A stretch of 64,000 nt of DNA from Sulfurovum sp. TSL1 (GTDB lineage Bacteria > Campylobacterota > Campylobacteria > Campylobacterales > Sulfurovaceae). Shown here piece after piece: positions 24,132 to 33,061 of the stretch (positions within the stretch are counted from its first letter, which is position 1; each line of letters begins with the position of its first letter). Location: NCBI RefSeq assembly GCF_019972135.1, contig NZ_BPFI01000004.1, positions 56,248 through 120,247 of the forward strand, given 5' to 3'. The translations under genes and the position numbers were made by a program. Under the pieces are notes generated by a model, which was given only the letters and a program-made list of their open reading frames with translations, did not search any database and was not told the DNA's origin.

Positions 24132-25439
24132 ATGACTGATCAAAATGCAAAAATGATGCAGCGAGACCTGGAAGTGATATGGCATCCGTGTACACAAATG
24201 AAGGATCATGAAACTTTGCCATTGGTCCCCATTAAATCCGGGAAAGGTGTCTATCTTTATGATTTTGAAGGTAATGCCTATATCGATGCGGTCAGCTCCT
24301 GGTGGGTCAATATTTTCGGACATGCCAATGAAACGATCAACACGAAGATCAAAGCACAGCTTGACACATTGGAACATGTACTCCTGGCAGGCTTCACACA
24401 TGAACCGGCTATAGAACTTGCACATAAACTGGTCAATATAACGCCTCACGGTCTGGACAAAGTTTTTTATGTAGACAATGGTTCTTCTGCAGTGGAAGCA
24501 GCATTAAAAATGAGTTACCATTACCATCTCAACAAGGGAAAGCGTAAGGCACTTTTCCTTTCATTGACAAATTCGTATCATGGAGAGACAATCGGTGCAT
24601 TGAGTGTAGGGGATGTCGAACTCTATAAAGATACCTATGCGCCTCTGCTCATTGCCAATATGCAAGTACCTGTACCCAAAGACCAAAGTGTAGAAGCTGC
24701 CCAAGAAGCATTGCAGGCGTTGGAAGAAGTCTTAAAAGAGAAGGGGGATGAGATAGCAGCCTTTATCATTGAGCCTCTCATTCAGGGTGCAGGAGGGATG
24801 CATATGTACCATCCTGCCTATCTTTCAGGGGCAAGAGCATTGACACAACAGTACGGTGTGCATCTCATCACAGATGAGATCATGACAGGATTTGGACGTA
24901 CGGGAAAGATGTTTGCCTGTGATCATGCAGAGATATCGCCTGATTTCATGACCCTCTCTAAAGCTTTGACAGGAGGGTATCTGGCGCTCTCTGTGGTCAT
25001 GACGACCGTTGATGTCTATGAGGCTTTTTATTGTGACTATAATGAATACAAAGCTTTTTTGCATTCGCACAGTTACACAGGGAACCCTTTGGCATGTGCT
25101 GCTGCATTGGCTACTTTGGAGATATTTGAACAGAATGATATCATAGGAGAGAATGAGAAAAAAAGCAGGTATATTAAAGAAGCGTTGGAAAAGTTTTCTG
25201 TTTTATCCAATGTAAAAGAGATACGGCAGCAGGGTATGGTCACCGCCATAGAGTTAAAGGGGTACGAAACCACTGAACGTATAGGTGTAAAGATCTACGA
25301 ATATGCTTTAACACAGGGGGTCTTACTCAGACCACTGGGACATATCATCTATTTTATGCCTCCGTATGTCATCTCTTATGAAGAGATAGACAAAATGATA
25401 GAGGTGGCCTATGCAGGGGTAAAAAAAGTAGCGAAATAA
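24132..25439 (+). CDS. bioA: Adenosylmethionine-8-amino-7-oxononanoate aminotransferase
   Basis: BioA makes 7,8-diaminopelargonate in biotin synthesis using SAM as amino donor. The 435-aa class III aminotransferase has the N-terminal WHPCTQMKDHE motif typical of BioA, AVSSWWVNIFGHAN, and ITDEIMTGFGRTGKMFACDHA. The PLP lysine is in TLSKALTGGYLALS, and HSYTGNPLACAAA follows. Biotin is needed by the carboxylase encoded at 55731. It is divergent from the ppiD-like gene and converges with the Sel1-type gene with a 2-bp gap. Confidence 0.95.
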   Translation: MTDQNAKMMQRDLEVIWHPCTQMKDHETLPLVPIKSGKGVYLYDFEGNAYIDAVSSWWVNIFGHANETINTKIKAQLDTLEHVLLAGFTHEPAIELAHKLVNITPHGLDKVFYVDNGSSAVEAALKMSYHYHLNKGKRKALFLSLTNSYHGETIGALSVGDVELYKDTYAPLLIANMQVPVPKDQSVEAAQEALQALEEVLKEKGDEIAAFIIEPLIQGAGGMHMYHPAYLSGARALTQQYGVHLITDEIMTGFGRTGKMFACDHAEISPDFMTLSKALTGGYLALSVVMTTVDVYEAFYCDYNEYKAFLHSHSYTGNPLACAAALATLEIFEQNDIIGENEKKSRYIKEALEKFSVLSNVKEIRQQGMVTAIELKGYETTERIGVKIYEYALTQGVLLRPLGHIIYFMPPYVISYEEIDKMIEVAYAGVKKVAK

Positions 25440-25441
25440 AT

Positions 25442-26656
25442 TTACTTTTTAAAGAAACGGCGGTTTTCTTTTTGTAAACGGTGATAATGCTTTTCGGCAC
25501 GTTTAATACCAAACTCCATGGCTTCTTTGTAGAACTGTTCAGCCTTTTTTTTGTCCTGGTTCGTCTCTATACCGTGTTCATAAAACTGTGCTATGTCACA
25601 GAGTGCTTCAGGGTAATCTTCAAGGGCTAAACTATGCATATGTGCAAAGGCTTCAGGGATGTTTTTTGTGAGTATAACACCCTTAAAGAGCTCTCGGGCC
25701 AACATAAACTTGGCAAACTTTGATTCTGAAGCAGCACAGATAAGCAGGAGTTGAGCGGCTTCACTCTCTTTACCCTCTTCATTTAAGTGTTTGACAGATG
25801 TGAGCGTTTCTTCTATCTCCTCTTCCGTATACCCCTCCTGAGAGATCTTTCTTAAGAGGTTTTCAACAGAATCAAACTTTTCATAGGTTCTTTCTTTCAT
25901 CGGATACTGCTTTTTCATACTGTTCAGTTTCTGAGCAATGTAAGGAATCGCTTTATATTGCTGTGAACGTGTTTCTTCTTCTCTCTTTATAGCAGGTTTG
26001 AGCTCCTTGAGGAGTTCATCTTTGGAGGGCAGTTCTTTTTGTATGAATGTCTCAGTCTCTTGGGGCATAGACTCTTCTATGACCGGTTCATTTTTTTCAC
26101 TCTCTTGGTTATCAAAAAAGGTATCTTTATCTGTATGATCTGCCTTTTTTGGAGATTCAAAGAAAGTATCTGTGGAAGTCTGTGTAACATCCAATGTAAT
26201 GTTGTCAGTCAGTACATGGTCCACGTCAATATTGAGAAGGGCATCAAAAGCACTATGCTCCACTTGTTTTTGTTCCACTTTTGTTTCTACTTTTGTCTCT
26301 TCAGGAAATTCATCAAGAAGAAAATCATTCATATCGATCTCTTGAGGTTTCTCATTTCTATGTGATGTGACAAAAAGATCGAACTCATCTATGATAGCTT
26401 GCTCTTCTGCTGCCATAGCAGCTTGTGCTTGCTGTGAGGTTCTTTGCAGTATATCTTCTGTGGGTGTTTCAATATATTGGTTAATAAGACCTTGAGCCTT
26501 TGCATAGTTCTCTGCCTGAATGGATGTAATGATCTCCTGGATTTTCAGATCTGTTTTAAGGAGCCCCAACTTTAAGATCTGAAGCTGTATGGTCTCTACA
26601 TCAGTGATGGAAATTGCATGGTTAATGATGCTTAATCTTTTCTGTGTCTGATTCAT
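25442..26656 (-). CDS. Sel1-like/TPR repeat protein
   Basis: The 404-aa protein is soluble and acidic in its middle (about 100-215, many Glu, Asp and Gln; probably disordered). It ends in Sel1/TPR-type repeats (about 315-395: AFAHMHSLALEDYPEALCDIAQFYEHGI and KKAEQFYKEAMEFGIKRAEKHY). Such proteins act as scaffolds. No signal peptide is seen, so it is probably cytoplasmic. Specific role unknown. Confidence 0.7.
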   Translation of the reverse strand: MNQTQKRLSIINHAISITDVETIQLQILKLGLLKTDLKIQEIITSIQAENYAKAQGLINQYIETPTEDILQRTSQQAQAAMAAEEQAIIDEFDLFVTSHRNEKPQEIDMNDFLLDEFPEETKVETKVEQKQVEHSAFDALLNIDVDHVLTDNITLDVTQTSTDTFFESPKKADHTDKDTFFDNQESEKNEPVIEESMPQETETFIQKELPSKDELLKELKPAIKREEETRSQQYKAIPYIAQKLNSMKKQYPMKERTYEKFDSVENLLRKISQEGYTEEEIEETLTSVKHLNEEGKESEAAQLLLICAASESKFAKFMLARELFKGVILTKNIPEAFAHMHSLALEDYPEALCDIAQFYEHGIETNQDKKKAEQFYKEAMEFGIKRAEKHYHRLQKENRRFFKK

Positions 26657-26807
26657 ATCAGGTATCCTATGTTAGATTGTATTTGAAGGAGTATAACAAA
26701 AGAATGCTTTACAGAAGTGTTGACACATGAACGGTAGTTGTTTGTATCTACTCTCTATGAGAGCTGAAAATATGTACTTTATGAACAACAAGAATAAGGA
26801 GGATGCT

Positions 26808-27383
26808 TTACAGAATGGCTGATAAAGCCAACAATCTGCAAGAGTTTTCCAAAATAGAAATCTTCTTTGCCATCTCCGTGATATCCCTGTCGTAGGAGAT
26901 CAGACCAAAACCTTTGATAAGAAGTAGGTGCGTGTCATGTTTTTGGAAAAATTTTGGGATCTCGTAGGGTGCACGCTCCATCCAGTCATCTATGTTCTTT
27001 GGGTCATAGACGATGATCTCACCCAGGACTTTTTGTCCAAAGTAGTCTTGCGGAGAGACTTTGCCATGCTTGAGTGAGTAGGCTGTCGCATAAGGGGGCA
27101 TCGTATAACAGACATATTTTGCATTGGGAATGGTTTTATAGATATGTTCGTGTATATGGACATCAGGATTTGCCATACTCCAACGATAGTCTCTCTTTTG
27201 ACAATCAAGTTTGACCAGTGAATCTTCGGTGAGCTCATCTAAGATCGTATCTTTAGAGTTGATGATAAATCCACTGCTGCTTACTCTTGCGGAGATGGAG
27301 CCATGATAGACACCAAAGAAGTTTTTGTTAAACAGAGAGAGTGAAACATGTTTAATGTCTTCAATGAGATGCTTATCTACCAT
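26808..27383 (-). CDS. Class II aldolase/adducin-fold protein lacking metal ligands
   Basis: The 191-aa protein aligns with the class II aldolase/adducin domain: an N-terminal GSISARVSSSGFIIN loop, then PDVHIHEHIYKTIPNAKYV, and LLIKGFGLISYDRD. In active enzymes the zinc is held by three His, in an HxH block and a later HG. Here these positions read YTM (in VCYTMPPYATAYS) and FG. The aldolase chemistry is therefore probably lost, leaving a binding or structural role. It is alone on the minus strand, upstream of and divergent from rsmH. Confidence 0.7.
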   Translation of the reverse strand: MVDKHLIEDIKHVSLSLFNKNFFGVYHGSISARVSSSGFIINSKDTILDELTEDSLVKLDCQKRDYRWSMANPDVHIHEHIYKTIPNAKYVCYTMPPYATAYSLKHGKVSPQDYFGQKVLGEIIVYDPKNIDDWMERAPYEIPKFFQKHDTHLLLIKGFGLISYDRDITEMAKKISILENSCRLLALSAIL

Positions 27384-27459
27384 TTGGATAACCTTTAGTT
27401 AGGAATATTTCGGTATTATATCATTAAAATAGTTGAACCCTCTGAATCAACCAGGTGCG

Positions 27460-27560
27460 TATAATGGGTTCGTACAGGTAAGGCTGGATAGAAGATTTTC
27501 CGGTCCGACGCAGCTAAGACAAAGTCAGCCAATCAAACTATGATGCATTGAAGGAAACAT
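27460..27560 (+). promoter_or_regulatory. Promoter and structured leader of rsmH
   Basis: A -10 hexamer TATAAT at 27460-27465 predicts a start near 27472 and an 88-nt leader. In it GGCTG (27482-27486) can pair with CAGCC (27526-27530), enclosing CCGGTCCG-rich sequence. I could not match it to a known riboswitch or to the SRP RNA core. Confidence 0.4.
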
Positions 27561-28496
27561 ATGGAAACACCTCATATACCTGTACTTTTAGATGAAGTAT
27601 TGGAAAGTTTCAAGGATGTCGAAGAAGGCTATTTTGTTGACTGTACGCTTGGTTATGCAGGGCATAGTTCTGAAATACTGGCCAGATATCAACATTTGAA
27701 ACATATAGGCATAGACAGAGATGATGAGGCTTTGGCTTTTTCCAAAAAACGCCTGGCACCCTATGAAGGTCGCAGTACACTTTACAAGGGTACGTTTGCA
27801 ACCGTGTTCCCTACATTGCAAGAAAATCCGATAGTCGCAGTGTTGGCTGATTTCGGTGTCTCCTCTTTACAGCTGGACAAAGAGGAGAGAGGTTTTTCTT
27901 TTACCTCGGAAACACTGGATATGCGAATGGATGCATCCTCCCCGCTCTCAGCGTATGAAGTGGTGAACACCTACCCTAAAGAAAAACTCGAATATATCTT
28001 TGATGCATATGGCGAGATCCGTTCATTTAAAAAATTGGCATCTGCTGTGGTAGAGGCAAGGGCACAAGCGCCTATCAATTCCGCTAAAGAGTTGAGTGAG
28101 ATCGCGAAAACGGTTATCCCTGCGGGAGGAAAGATACACCCTGCAACTTTGATGTTCCAGGCGATCCGTATAGAGGTCAACAATGAACTGGGTGAAATAG
28201 AGGGATTACTGGATGCTTTGGAACAAAAGCATGTGAAAGGGGAAGTGGTCTCTCTCATCTCTTTTCACTCCTTGGAAGACCGTCTGGTGAAGAACCGTTT
28301 TAAAAAATGGGCACAACAGTGTATCTGTGATCCTCAGGCAATGCGCTGTACCTGCGGTAAAAACCACGCTCTGGGTAAAGCATTCTCTTCCAAGCCTGTA
28401 ACCGCAAGCAAAGCGGAACTCAAAGTGAATCCTCGAAGCCGGTCTGCAAAACTGAGAAGTTTCAGATTTAAAAAAGACAGTAATGATGGTAAGTAA
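27561..28496 (+). CDS. rsmH: 16S rRNA m4C1402 methyltransferase RsmH
   Basis: RsmH (MraW) methylates N4 of C1402 in 16S rRNA. The 311-aa protein has the start HIPVLLDEVLESF, the SAM loop DCTLGYAGHSSEIL (about residue 28), ADFGVSSLQLDKEERGFSF and the C-terminal SFHSLEDRLVKNRFKKWA block. The end overlaps the next small gene, as in many division clusters where mraW precedes ftsL. Confidence 0.96.
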   Translation: METPHIPVLLDEVLESFKDVEEGYFVDCTLGYAGHSSEILARYQHLKHIGIDRDDEALAFSKKRLAPYEGRSTLYKGTFATVFPTLQENPIVAVLADFGVSSLQLDKEERGFSFTSETLDMRMDASSPLSAYEVVNTYPKEKLEYIFDAYGEIRSFKKLASAVVEARAQAPINSAKELSEIAKTVIPAGGKIHPATLMFQAIRIEVNNELGEIEGLLDALEQKHVKGEVVSLISFHSLEDRLVKNRFKKWAQQCICDPQAMRCTCGKNHALGKAFSSKPVTASKAELKVNPRSRSAKLRSFRFKKDSNDGK

Positions 28497-28755
28497 AAAG
28501 AAAAAACTGAAGCCTAACGGTATTACTTTCGGTATGGCCATGGTCATATTGATGTCCATAGCCATTGTACTGATCTTGACAAGTATTAAGATCTACTTGA
28601 GCAATCAGATCTACTATGAAAGTAAGGTTGTGAACAAAATGGTACGTGAAGTTTCCGTACTGAAGGCAGAAAATGTGATGCTTGAACAGAGTGTAGAGGC
28701 ATTGAAGTTCAAGAACAGGGTCACAGATACCATCTTTGTCATACAGGACAATTAG
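28483..28755 (+). CDS. FtsL-like small division protein
   Basis: The 90-aa protein has a basic N terminus, one membrane helix (about 15-40) and a short periplasmic coiled-coil region (about 45-80, VNKMVREVSVLKAENVMLE). Size, topology and the position directly after rsmH fit FtsL, which joins FtsB and FtsQ at the divisome. Sequence conservation in FtsL is weak, so the assignment rests on layout and synteny. The start may be ATG 28483 or ATG 28486; both overlap rsmH. Confidence 0.65.
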   Translation: MMVSKKKKLKPNGITFGMAMVILMSIAIVLILTSIKIYLSNQIYYESKVVNKMVREVSVLKAENVMLEQSVEALKFKNRVTDTIFVIQDN

Positions 28756-28773
28756 CAATGAGATTAACACACT

Positions 28774-31700
28774 ATGATACGTAGTTTTATTCGTTTCGCA
28801 GTAGATAAACCTATTATCAACCATATTTTGATGGTTTTCATGTTGCTGCTCTCTGTTTTTGCCTATCAGAACATTGCCAAAGAGATCTTTCCTCCTTCTA
28901 CCCTTGATCAGATATCGGTTCAAGGCGGATATGTCGGTACAAGTGCGGACGTGTTGGACAAAATGGTTGTCACCAGTATAGAAGATGAACTTAAAAGTCT
29001 TCCTGAGATAGATACCCTTTACACCAGTATACAAAATGGCAGTTTCAGTATCAATGCTGATATTAAACCCGGCAGTGATACGCAGTTGGTCCTTTCGGAT
29101 GTGAAAGATATTATCTCAAAAACAAGACGTGACCTGCCTGCAGATATGGATGAACCGATCGCACGTATCGTGGTACACGAGTATCCGCTTCTGCTTGTTG
29201 CAGTTTCAGGTGATGTAGAGAAAAAAGCACTGATCGACGCGGCAGATGCGCTTAAAAGTAAACTGGCACTGATCCATGACCTTAGCAGCATCGAGATACG
29301 CGGTGACACGGATGAAGAAGTGGTCATTACCTTGGACCAAAAAAAGCTGGATGCGTATGGACTGGATAAAGCCGGAGTCTATACAGCCATTTCAAGTATA
29401 TCGAGTATTTTCCCTGCGGGAACACTCGACGGTCAGGGTGACCATCTTTATATCTCTACGATCAATGGTGAAAAAAGTGCCGAAGCATTAGGAGAAACAC
29501 TCCTGAGCGTAGGCGGAAAAAGTTTCCGTCTGGAGGATGTGGCCAAAGTCTATTACGGCTTGGGTGACCCTACGCAGATATCGCACTATAACGGTAAGCA
29601 GAATATCTCTTTGAACATCAACAAAAGTAAAGAGGGGAATGCCATTGCCCTGAGTAAAGAGATACGTAAAATACTTGTCGACTTTAATAAGAAGTATGAA
29701 GATGTCAGATTTGAAGCCTATACGGATACTTCTATCTGGGTCAAGAACCGTTTGAACCTCGTCTCTTCCAATATTTTGTTCGGGCTCATCCTGGTCTTTA
29801 TGGCACTCTTTCTGTCTGTCAACATGCGGATCGCATGGGTGGTGGGTATCGGGATACCGGCCAGTTTTATCATTACCCTGATCATCATGGATATGATAGG
29901 CTACAGTTTGAATATGCTGACACTGCTTGGCGCACTCATTGCCCTAGGTATGCTGGTGGATGAAGCCATCGTTGTAGCGGAAAATATCTATAGGCATATG
30001 GAGATGGGAAAGACACCGAGCGATGCTGCTATAGAAGGTGCACTGGAGATGTTCCCAGCAGTACTTACGGCAACACTGACAACGGTCTTTGCATTTTTGC
30101 CACTCTTGATCATGAGCGGTAAAATGGGAATGTTCATGCAGGTTTTACCTGTGATGATATCGGTATTGCTCATCTCCTCTTTGTTCGAGGCATTTTACTT
30201 TCTGCCGCTGCACTCCAAAGAGTTCTTTGCGATGGGTACCTTTAAAAAAGAGAAACATGACGAAAGCTTTTGGAAAGGCTGGGTGAAATGGTATCAAGGG
30301 TTTTTGGGAAAACTGTTAGAACATAAGAAGTGGTCTCTTCTCATTATATTGATCCTGATCGTTTTGGGCACTTTGGGCATGGTAAAGATCACCAAGTTTC
30401 AGCTTTTTCCTGAGTTTGATGCACAGCAGGTCTACCTGAACGGAAAAGTAAACATCAACAATGATCTGCAGGATACGGAAGTCTATGTCACACAGATAGA
30501 AGAGGCACTGCTGGAGATACTGGATAAAAACGAGATGGATTCAGTCACTTCGGTGATAGGGTTTAAGTTCAACAAAGACCAAAGTTTTGAGTTGGGCGAG
30601 AACCTTTTCCAGATCTTTATCAATCTGCACGAAAAAGCACCTGAAAACTTTTTTGACAGATACATCAATCCGATATTTTCTTTGGAATATGACGGCAGTG
30701 ATATGATCAGAGAGAGACTCTCTCAAGAGATCGCCAAAGAGATACAAGAACGTATTGTTCCCAAATTTAAAGCACAGGAGCTTCATCAGGAAAAACTCTA
30801 TGAAGAGTTTAATGTCTATGTGCAACAGGCGGGTATCGTAAGTAATGATATAGAGATCGGTTTTGAACATCCCAATAGAGACAAAATGTTGGCTGCCATG
30901 AAAAGAGTAGAAGTAAAACTTGAGAGTATCAACGGAGTAGAAGATATCGCTGACAACGCCAATGAGGGCGAGCGTGAACTCAAACTGCGTGTCAATGAAT
31001 ACGGACAACAGCTGGGGTTTAGTGAAGGGTATGTGATCTCTGTACTGAAGGGTGCATTTTTGAAGGCTGAGTATGCAAAGATGTTCAACAAAGAGGGCTT
31101 GGTCAGAGTGAAGATAGAAGATGTCTATAAAGAGAATGCATCCGCTATCAGAAACTTTAAACTGACAACCCCGGATGGAAAACAAGTGGTACGGCTTTGG
31201 GATATCTGTGATTTTACCTATCAAAAAAGCTTTGTCAAGATATTTAAAGAGGATGGTGAAAAAGTACGTTCACTCTATGCAAGGGTGGAAAAGAAGGTCA
31301 TTACACCGGTTGAGGTCATGCAGCAGTTAAAACCACTTTTGGATGAGATACAAAAAGAAGGGATCAAGATCATTATTAAGGGTGAAGAGAAGGAGAATGC
31401 AAAGTTGAAAAAAGAGCTTGGACAGGCACTGATGATCGCTCTATTCCTGATCTTTATCACTTTGGTCTGGATGTTCAACTCTTTGGTCTTGCCATTGATC
31501 ATACTGACAACGATTCCGCTTTCTCTTTTTGGTGCGTTGGTCGGAACAAAACTCATGGGTATACATATGACGATGCCGGGTATGATGGGAGTCATAGGAC
31601 TTGCCGGTGTGGTGGTTAATGATGGATTGATTATGCTTGACTTCATCAAAGGGAGTAAAGATTATGCCCAGATACAGGACAAAGCAGGGATGAGACTTCG

Positions 31701-31887
31701 TCCTATTTTACTGACTTCTGTGACCACCGTATTGGGCCTATCCTCTTTGATGTTCTTTGCTTCTGGACAGGCGCTCATCCTTCAACCTATGGCTATAAGT
31801 CTTGGTTTTGGTATTGCTTGGGCAACGGTCTTAAATCTCTATTATGTACCGTTGATGTATGCGGTTATTTATAGAGTGAAAAACTAA
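28774..31887 (+). CDS. RND family efflux permease (HAE1/AcrB-like)
   Basis: The 1037-aa protein has RND architecture: a first helix (about 12-30), a large periplasmic loop, six helices (about 330-540), a second large loop, and the last helices (about 880-1030). The conserved helix-4 region reads LGALIALGMLVDEAIVVAENIYRH, with the proton-relay Asp in VDEA, and the matching C-terminal half reads LAGVVVNDGLIMLDFI. No membrane-fusion or outer-membrane partner gene is next to it. The stop overlaps the convergent acyltransferase gene by 4 bp. Confidence 0.9.
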   Translation: MIRSFIRFAVDKPIINHILMVFMLLLSVFAYQNIAKEIFPPSTLDQISVQGGYVGTSADVLDKMVVTSIEDELKSLPEIDTLYTSIQNGSFSINADIKPGSDTQLVLSDVKDIISKTRRDLPADMDEPIARIVVHEYPLLLVAVSGDVEKKALIDAADALKSKLALIHDLSSIEIRGDTDEEVVITLDQKKLDAYGLDKAGVYTAISSISSIFPAGTLDGQGDHLYISTINGEKSAEALGETLLSVGGKSFRLEDVAKVYYGLGDPTQISHYNGKQNISLNINKSKEGNAIALSKEIRKILVDFNKKYEDVRFEAYTDTSIWVKNRLNLVSSNILFGLILVFMALFLSVNMRIAWVVGIGIPASFIITLIIMDMIGYSLNMLTLLGALIALGMLVDEAIVVAENIYRHMEMGKTPSDAAIEGALEMFPAVLTATLTTVFAFLPLLIMSGKMGMFMQVLPVMISVLLISSLFEAFYFLPLHSKEFFAMGTFKKEKHDESFWKGWVKWYQGFLGKLLEHKKWSLLIILILIVLGTLGMVKITKFQLFPEFDAQQVYLNGKVNINNDLQDTEVYVTQIEEALLEILDKNEMDSVTSVIGFKFNKDQSFELGENLFQIFINLHEKAPENFFDRYINPIFSLEYDGSDMIRERLSQEIAKEIQERIVPKFKAQELHQEKLYEEFNVYVQQAGIVSNDIEIGFEHPNRDKMLAAMKRVEVKLESINGVEDIADNANEGERELKLRVNEYGQQLGFSEGYVISVLKGAFLKAEYAKMFNKEGLVRVKIEDVYKENASAIRNFKLTTPDGKQVVRLWDICDFTYQKSFVKIFKEDGEKVRSLYARVEKKVITPVEVMQQLKPLLDEIQKEGIKIIIKGEEKENAKLKKELGQALMIALFLIFITLVWMFNSLVLPLIILTTIPLSLFGALVGTKLMGIHMTMPGMMGVIGLAGVVVNDGLIMLDFIKGSKDYAQIQDKAGMRLRPILLTSVTTVLGLSSLMFFASGQALILQPMAISLGFGIAWATVLNLYYVPLMYAVIYRVKN

Positions 31888-32705
31888 GCTATAGGTTCGG
31901 CTTTCTTTTCTTCTAGTAAAAGTGATAAGTCGACATCATCTCCATATGCTTGAAAGAGGCGGCAAATTTTATCGAGGTGAATGTTTGAACGTTCCAGATA
32001 GGGGTTGTTGTCTATAAATTCCCAAAACTTTTCAGGATTATTACAGAGGTCTTTGAGATAATGGCGAGTAAGTCTTCCCATTGTTTTTTCCGTATTCTTT
32101 AAAAGTTCATTTCTTTCTATGGCAAAAGGTGTTCTGATCCCATAATAGTCTACGGGGTCACCTATCTGTTGAAATCGTACGCCTTGTCTTCTCAGAATAC
32201 GATCTAATGAAGGTTCCATGATAGAGAAAATCGTAGAATAATGATAGAGGAAAAAGTTTATCCTGGTTGACACCATAAGAAGCATAGCTAAATGTGTTCT
32301 CAGCTCTATCGCCGAAAAGTCCTTGTGTTCGAGGAGAGTATTAGATAAGGCTAAACGTGAAACTTCACAGATGGGTAACTTTTCACTCAAGTGCTCGATA
32401 CCTTCTACATTTCCATCTTTTTGCATAGGCATGCTTTGAACAGGTGTCTCTGCATTGATAAAAAAGACCCTCACTGTACCGACATATTTTTTTCTAGTAT
32501 TATCTCGTAAGAGATAGAGGAATGATTGTTCATCATCATGGCTAAAAAGATACCCCTTCTCTTCTAAAAACTCAGGTGACATTGAGTACTTGTGCGAAAA
32601 AACTTCTGCTCTTACTTGTTTGATAGCTTGAAAATCTTGTACATCGGTTGCGAGTACTAAAGTGTATTCTTCAGTTAAAAGTTTGAAGATCTGTTCTGAG
32701 GTCAT
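31884..32705 (-). CDS. FeeM-like/exosortase-associated GNAT acyltransferase
   Basis: The 273-aa protein resembles the N-acyl amino acid synthase (FeeM) and PEP-CTERM/exosortase-associated acyltransferase group, which shares a fold with autoinducer synthases. Markers are FQAIKQVRAEVFSHKY, the GTVRVFF strand, ICEVSRLAL and a YGIRTPFAI segment. It would transfer an acyl group to an amino acid or amine, but this is not proven. No exosortase gene is in the window. It reads away from the c-di-GMP operon. Confidence 0.65.
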   Translation of the reverse strand: MTSEQIFKLLTEEYTLVLATDVQDFQAIKQVRAEVFSHKYSMSPEFLEEKGYLFSHDDEQSFLYLLRDNTRKKYVGTVRVFFINAETPVQSMPMQKDGNVEGIEHLSEKLPICEVSRLALSNTLLEHKDFSAIELRTHLAMLLMVSTRINFFLYHYSTIFSIMEPSLDRILRRQGVRFQQIGDPVDYYGIRTPFAIERNELLKNTEKTMGRLTRHYLKDLCNNPEKFWEFIDNNPYLERSNIHLDKICRLFQAYGDDVDLSLLLEEKKAEPIA

Positions 32706-32847
32706 TGAGACTCTTTCTTTGTAGAAATTAATAAATTTAAGATGGGTAATTCTAATCTACATTCTATTAAATGAAGTTGACATCAATCAGTTGCTTTTTG
32801 TAAGAGATTAAATATTTAGAATTCCCAGAATTAAAGTTTGTTAATGA

Positions 32848-32860
32848 TACAATAAGGATT
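32848..32860 (+). promoter_or_regulatory. Promoter candidate of second GEMM-like leader
   Basis: GATACAATAAGG holds a -10-like TACAAT near 32848, giving a start about 30 nt before the aptamer P1 stem. Confidence 0.35.
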
Positions 32861-32887
32861 ATTGGACGGTCATAAAAAGATATTTTG

Positions 32888-32966
32888 TATTGTCAAATCT
32901 AAACTTATCGTGAGGTAAGGGCGGAAAGTTATGGTTCTTTGATAGAAGATTGCCAAACTACCAATA
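32888..32966 (+). ncRNA. GEMM-like (cyclic-di-GMP-I type) riboswitch candidate, copy B
   Basis: P1 is TATTG (32888-32892) with CAATA (32962-32966). A TCAAATC junction follows, then P2 CTTATC-GTGA-GGTAAG (32904-32919), again with a GNRA loop. GCGGAAAG comes next, then P3 TTCT-ttgat-AGAA with a receptor-like internal loop, and GCCAAACTACC. Compared with copy A, P2 and P3 differ in sequence but keep pairing, while junction bases are conserved, as expected for a real RNA. A weak terminator follows (32967-32991). The operon it leads contains a GGDEF-EAL protein, which suits a cyclic-di-GMP sensor. Confidence 0.68.
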
Positions 32967-32991
32967 AATGTATTTCTATGATACGTTTTTT
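32967..32991 (+). terminator. Expression-platform terminator candidate of copy B
   Basis: AATGTAT (32967-32973), a 7-nt loop and ATACGTT (32981-32987), with one G-T pair, run into TTTT. It touches the 3' strand of aptamer P1, as transcription-controlling riboswitches often do. Confidence 0.45.
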
Positions 32992-33061
32992 CCTTCACTT
33001 TAGTTGTAGTACCTATTTCATGTTGAGTGAGATAGATTGAATTAAACTTTAGGATGAATAA

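Noticed and set aside
27460..27560. Possible signal recognition particle RNA
   Set aside because: CAGGTAAGGCTGG loosely recalls the SRP core, but the GGAA tetraloop and AGCAG strand are missing.
30541..31224. 227-codon open frame on the minus strand
   Set aside because: It is antisense to the RND pump gene, has no ribosome site and its composition is that of a shadow frame.
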